The notes under the pieces: model-generated
The model's database searches: none
Told to the model about the DNA's origin: nothing
Seen by the model: only the letters and a program-made list of their open reading frames with translations
Assembly: GCA_001724265.1 (NCBI GenBank)
Contig: MEDY01000348.1
Location: forward strand, 1 to 32,049
Reading direction: 5' to 3'
Length of the DNA stretch: 32,049 nt
From: Rhizaria sp. SCN 62-66
Lineage: Eukaryota; Rhizaria, unplaced
Shown: in pieces, positions 30,275 through 32,049 of the stretch
Layout of the letters: each line of letters begins with the position of its first letter
Numbering within the stretch: position 1 is the first letter of the stretch
Translations under genes and position numbers: made by a program

Positions 30275-30427
30275 CTTGTTATTGTACCGTTAATATTTCT
30301 CTTTCTAAGCTCATTGTTTTCACATCTAACTCCTGCCCTCTCTGTCAACTCTCTTTGGGCTCTCCACACTGCTCTCCCTAAAAGGTCATGGCGTTCCCTG
30401 CAGACTGCAATGAGTGCGCACAAAACC

Positions 30428-30940
30428 TTACTTGCGACGTAGAGACTTGTTCCGTGCCTCTTTGAGTTCCGCGTCAGTGATGCCGAGCATATTCCTGAAC
30501 CCCTTGATCACGAAGTGCGCCGCCATGGACTTGAACGCGAAGAGCATCGCCTGCATGCGCGACATCATCTTGGCGGCCGAAACCCCCTTGCGGCGAACAT
30601 CGACTTCGCCCACATCCCTCAAGCAGCCCGCTAGTGCGCAGAGAAAATTATGTTGGCGCAGCCGAGCGCGATATGACTTGATGACGGTGAGGTCGAGTGG
30701 CTGGAGCATGGACGTCCCGTGGGCAGGGACGTAAAGTAGCGTCACGTCGTTGTGATAACACAACTTGCGGAACGACGCCCTGAGGTGGCTGCGTGCGGAG
30801 TCGCAGATCAGCACCATGGCGCAGTTCTTGTAGCGGCCCACAAACGTTGTGTCGCGCAGGAGCTGCACGTGCTCAGTGATGTCTCGCCGGTCGACATTAA
30901 AAAAATATTTATGCCGTGGTGAGCTTTTTGTACACAGTGT
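30428..30940 (-). pseudogene. pogo/Tigger-like DDE transposase, C-terminal fragment
   Basis: The minus-strand frame is open from a stop at 30943-30941 down to the stop ending at 30428. No ATG suits the start; GTG at 30868 is only an internal codon. The protein shows the second half of a DDE_1 catalytic core: I-C-D-S-A-R-S-H (Asp at 30802-30800), then V-P-A-H-G-T-S-M-L-Q-P-L-D (Asp at 30694-30692). Thirty-five residues separate the two Asp, within the range of pogo/Tigger elements. The N-terminal DNA-binding helices and the first catalytic Asp are not found upstream in any frame, so this looks 5'-truncated. The C-terminal tail is basic (N-K-S-L-R-R-K). Its start overlaps the 3' end of the small gene at 30909-31574 in another frame. 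Splicing to that gene is possible (donor GTGTAC at 30935, acceptor CAG ending at 30863, in frame), which would make a host-transposase chimera. Confidence 0.7.
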
Positions 30941-31574
30941 TCATGTCTGTTTGGCGCTCGTAGTACTTGAGCCCAGCGTCGATGGCCTTCTTCACCACTG
31001 TGCCGAGAGCCTCCTTCACGGCCTTCGTCGCGTCCGACAGAGTCTCTGGCTTCGCGTCACGCGCGACTTCGGCCGCGGCCGCGGGCGCAGGAAGAACACC
31101 ATCCTCTTCTTCCTCTTCTTCCTCCTCGTCGTCGTCGCGCGCGCGACTCTCGGGCAGACTTTTTGAGCTGTCAATTGTAACTATGTTATTATATTTGTCA
31201 AGCTCGGTAGTCTGCAAACTTTTCTTTGGTGATCATTTCAAGTGCTCTTTTCGTACCCTCTGAGCAAGGTTTTCCTTGAGGTGGCTGCGGCCATCGAAGC
31301 GCTGCAGGCGGCCAATGAACTTTGTTTTCGGGTTAACGCCGTCGTACTTATGCTCGAGGAACTCTTTGATTGCGCGCTGGATGCTGTGAAGTGAAGTAAC
31401 GCAGATGCCATACGCGAATATGATGATGGAAGCTCTGAGGCTAGGGTACTTAGAGTACAGTTCCCCAACCGCATTGCGCTCGCCAGCGTCCCTTATGCGG
31501 GCAACATAGAAACGGATGACCTTCTTGATATCTTTCTGCGCCTTCTTTGGCAGCGCAAGGAAGTTCTCCGCCAT
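30909..31574 (-). CDS. Small acidic-tract protein, two exons, unknown function
   Basis: Exons 31574-31257 and 31211-30909, joined by removing 45 bases (GTACGA...TTTGCAG), give 206 residues. Without splicing the frame stops at 31233, and the second part has no ATG start. The ATG at 31574 lies in a good context (GCCATGG on the minus strand). Residues 1-106 are basic and helix-rich (K-K-A-Q-K-D-I-K-K, Q-R-A-I-K-E-F-L-E-H-K). Around residues 128-140 there is a D-D-D-E run of about eight Glu, then an Ala/Pro linker and a helical end (A-T-K-A-V-K-E-A-L). I do not recognise the family. It directly precedes the transposase fragment, so it may be the 5' part of the same element or of a gene that captured it. 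Confidence 0.55.
31212..31256 (-). other. Inferred 45-nt intron of the small acidic-protein gene
   Basis: Donor GTACGA, acceptor TTTGCAG; the length is a multiple of three and the intron contains an in-frame TGA. The donor shares GTACG with the three introns of the zinc-finger gene. It is much shorter than those (121-220), so support is moderate. Confidence 0.5.
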
Positions 31575-31971
31575 GGCAGTCGGAAACTACCTTGATGGCG
31601 TCGACTTGGGTGGTCTAACTACTGTGGTATAGTTCACAAGTCAGATCGATGAGCTAAGAAGGGCGATAAAATGGCCATACTTCGAATACAATTACAACAA
31701 ATATATTTGTGTTTCAGCCCGTTACAGCGAGAATTCAAGTCGAAAATCGTATTTTCTTGCCAACTTGACTTGAAATCCCTCTAGGCTCCCCTACGACGGA
31801 CCGATGGTGTGACGGCCCAATTCGCGACCGCCCTGTGAGCCGGTTGACGCATGATTTGCTTTGACCAGACGTACACATCTTCCGGACGGCAACATGTTAC
31901 CGCCGACATTCTGCATAAAATACCAAGTCTCATAGGCTCCCACTGGGACCAACACCACCCACGGTCGTTTC
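31575..31971. other. Intergenic, likely promoter of the small gene
   Basis: About 400 bases with no supportable gene, between the ATG of the minus-strand small gene and the plus-strand promoter at the window end. It includes an 8-bp inverted repeat at 31734-31774. Open frames on the minus strand at about 31780-32040 lack recognisable features and run through the TATA promoter. Confidence 0.45.
31734..31774. repeat. Inverted repeat TTCAAGTC / GACTTGAA
   Basis: Perfect 8-base arms at 31734-31741 and 31767-31774 with a 25-base AT-rich loop. It lies 160 bases upstream of the small gene's ATG and 200 bases upstream of the GC-box/TATA promoter. Confidence 0.5.
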
Positions 31972-32030
31972 GGGGCGGGTATATAAAGGTGGCGTTTCCT
32001 GTGAACACAGACTTCTCTTTTCTGTGAAAA
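31972..32030 (+). promoter_or_regulatory. GC-box/TATA core promoter facing out of the window
   Basis: GGGGCGGG (31972-31979) abuts TATATAAAGG (31980-31989), the clearest TATA element in the window. A start of transcription is expected about 25-30 bases later, near 32008-32015, inside a short hairpin CACAGA (32006-32011) / TCTGTG (32021-32026). The following bases are A-rich without G, like a leader. The gene it would serve lies beyond 32049. Confidence 0.6.
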
Positions 32031-32049
32031 CAACAATAACAATTTATAA

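Larger units (their letters stand above)
29316..30427. other. Gene-poor, AT-rich region with hairpins
   Basis: 1.1 kb downstream of the ATPase stop. It contains the ATPase 3' UTR, a stem-loop at 29533-29568, a 14-bp palindrome at 30249-30262 and an inverted pair CACTTAAT/ATTAAGTG at 30223-30274. Short open frames at about 29600-30110 on both strands have no recognisable product and are not called. The region may be the flank or eroded interior of the mobile element whose transposase fragment follows. Confidence 0.5.

Noticed and set aside
31781-32042. Two minus-strand open frames at the right end
   Set aside because: They overlap each other and the TATA promoter, and no product is recognisable.

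Overview
The window is nuclear DNA of a unicellular eukaryote. Coding regions are GC-rich, while the spaces between genes are AT-rich. Spliceosomal GT-AG introns are visible. The proteins are very large (roughly 2100-2740 residues) and full of Ala, Ser/Asn, Gln and Gly runs, and there is no operon structure. The families seen (VPS9 domain, RanBP2- and AN1-like zinc fingers, P1B copper ATPase, pogo/Tigger transposase) fit a free-living protist. The sequence does not let me name the lineage.

Layout, left to right. (1) 3-1427, + strand: the 3' end of a Thr/Pro-linker protein with two tandem copies of an unnamed domain of about 110 residues, cut by the window edge. (2) 2171-4096, +: a four-exon gene for a 477-residue multi-zinc-finger protein. 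All three of its introns start with GTACGT. (3) 4547-12848, -: a giant (about 2741 residues) low-complexity protein carrying a VPS9-type Rab5 exchange domain split by insertions. A short upstream coding exon can be inferred. (4) 13998-20348, +: a 2116-residue disordered protein with 13 copies of the short motif R-P-x-[S/T]-A. (5) 21180-29315, +: a 2711-residue P1B-1 copper-transporting ATPase with three HMA metal-binding domains, an unusual N-terminal Ala/Glu/Lys helix and altered nucleotide-binding residues. (6) 29316-32049: a lower-GC, gene-poor stretch with hairpins, the C-terminal half of a pogo/Tigger-like DDE transposase, a small acidic-protein gene directly upstream of it, and a GC-box/TATA promoter facing out of the window.

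Genes 2 and 3 converge on a short spacer containing a perfect dyad. Genes 3 and 4 diverge from a 1.15-kb spacer. Neighbours in eukaryotic genomes need not share a pathway, so the only functional link I would raise is a weak one: the VPS9 protein and the copper ATPase both belong to endomembrane traffic biology and both carry candidate sorting or adaptor motifs.

The most unusual signals are: disordered insertions inside otherwise conserved folds (VPS9, and the ATPase A- and N-domains); loss of the SEHPL proline and glutamate in the ATPase; the RPx[S/T]A array; the RanBP2-plus-AN1-like zinc-finger architecture; and the non-canonical GTACGT splice-donor preference.
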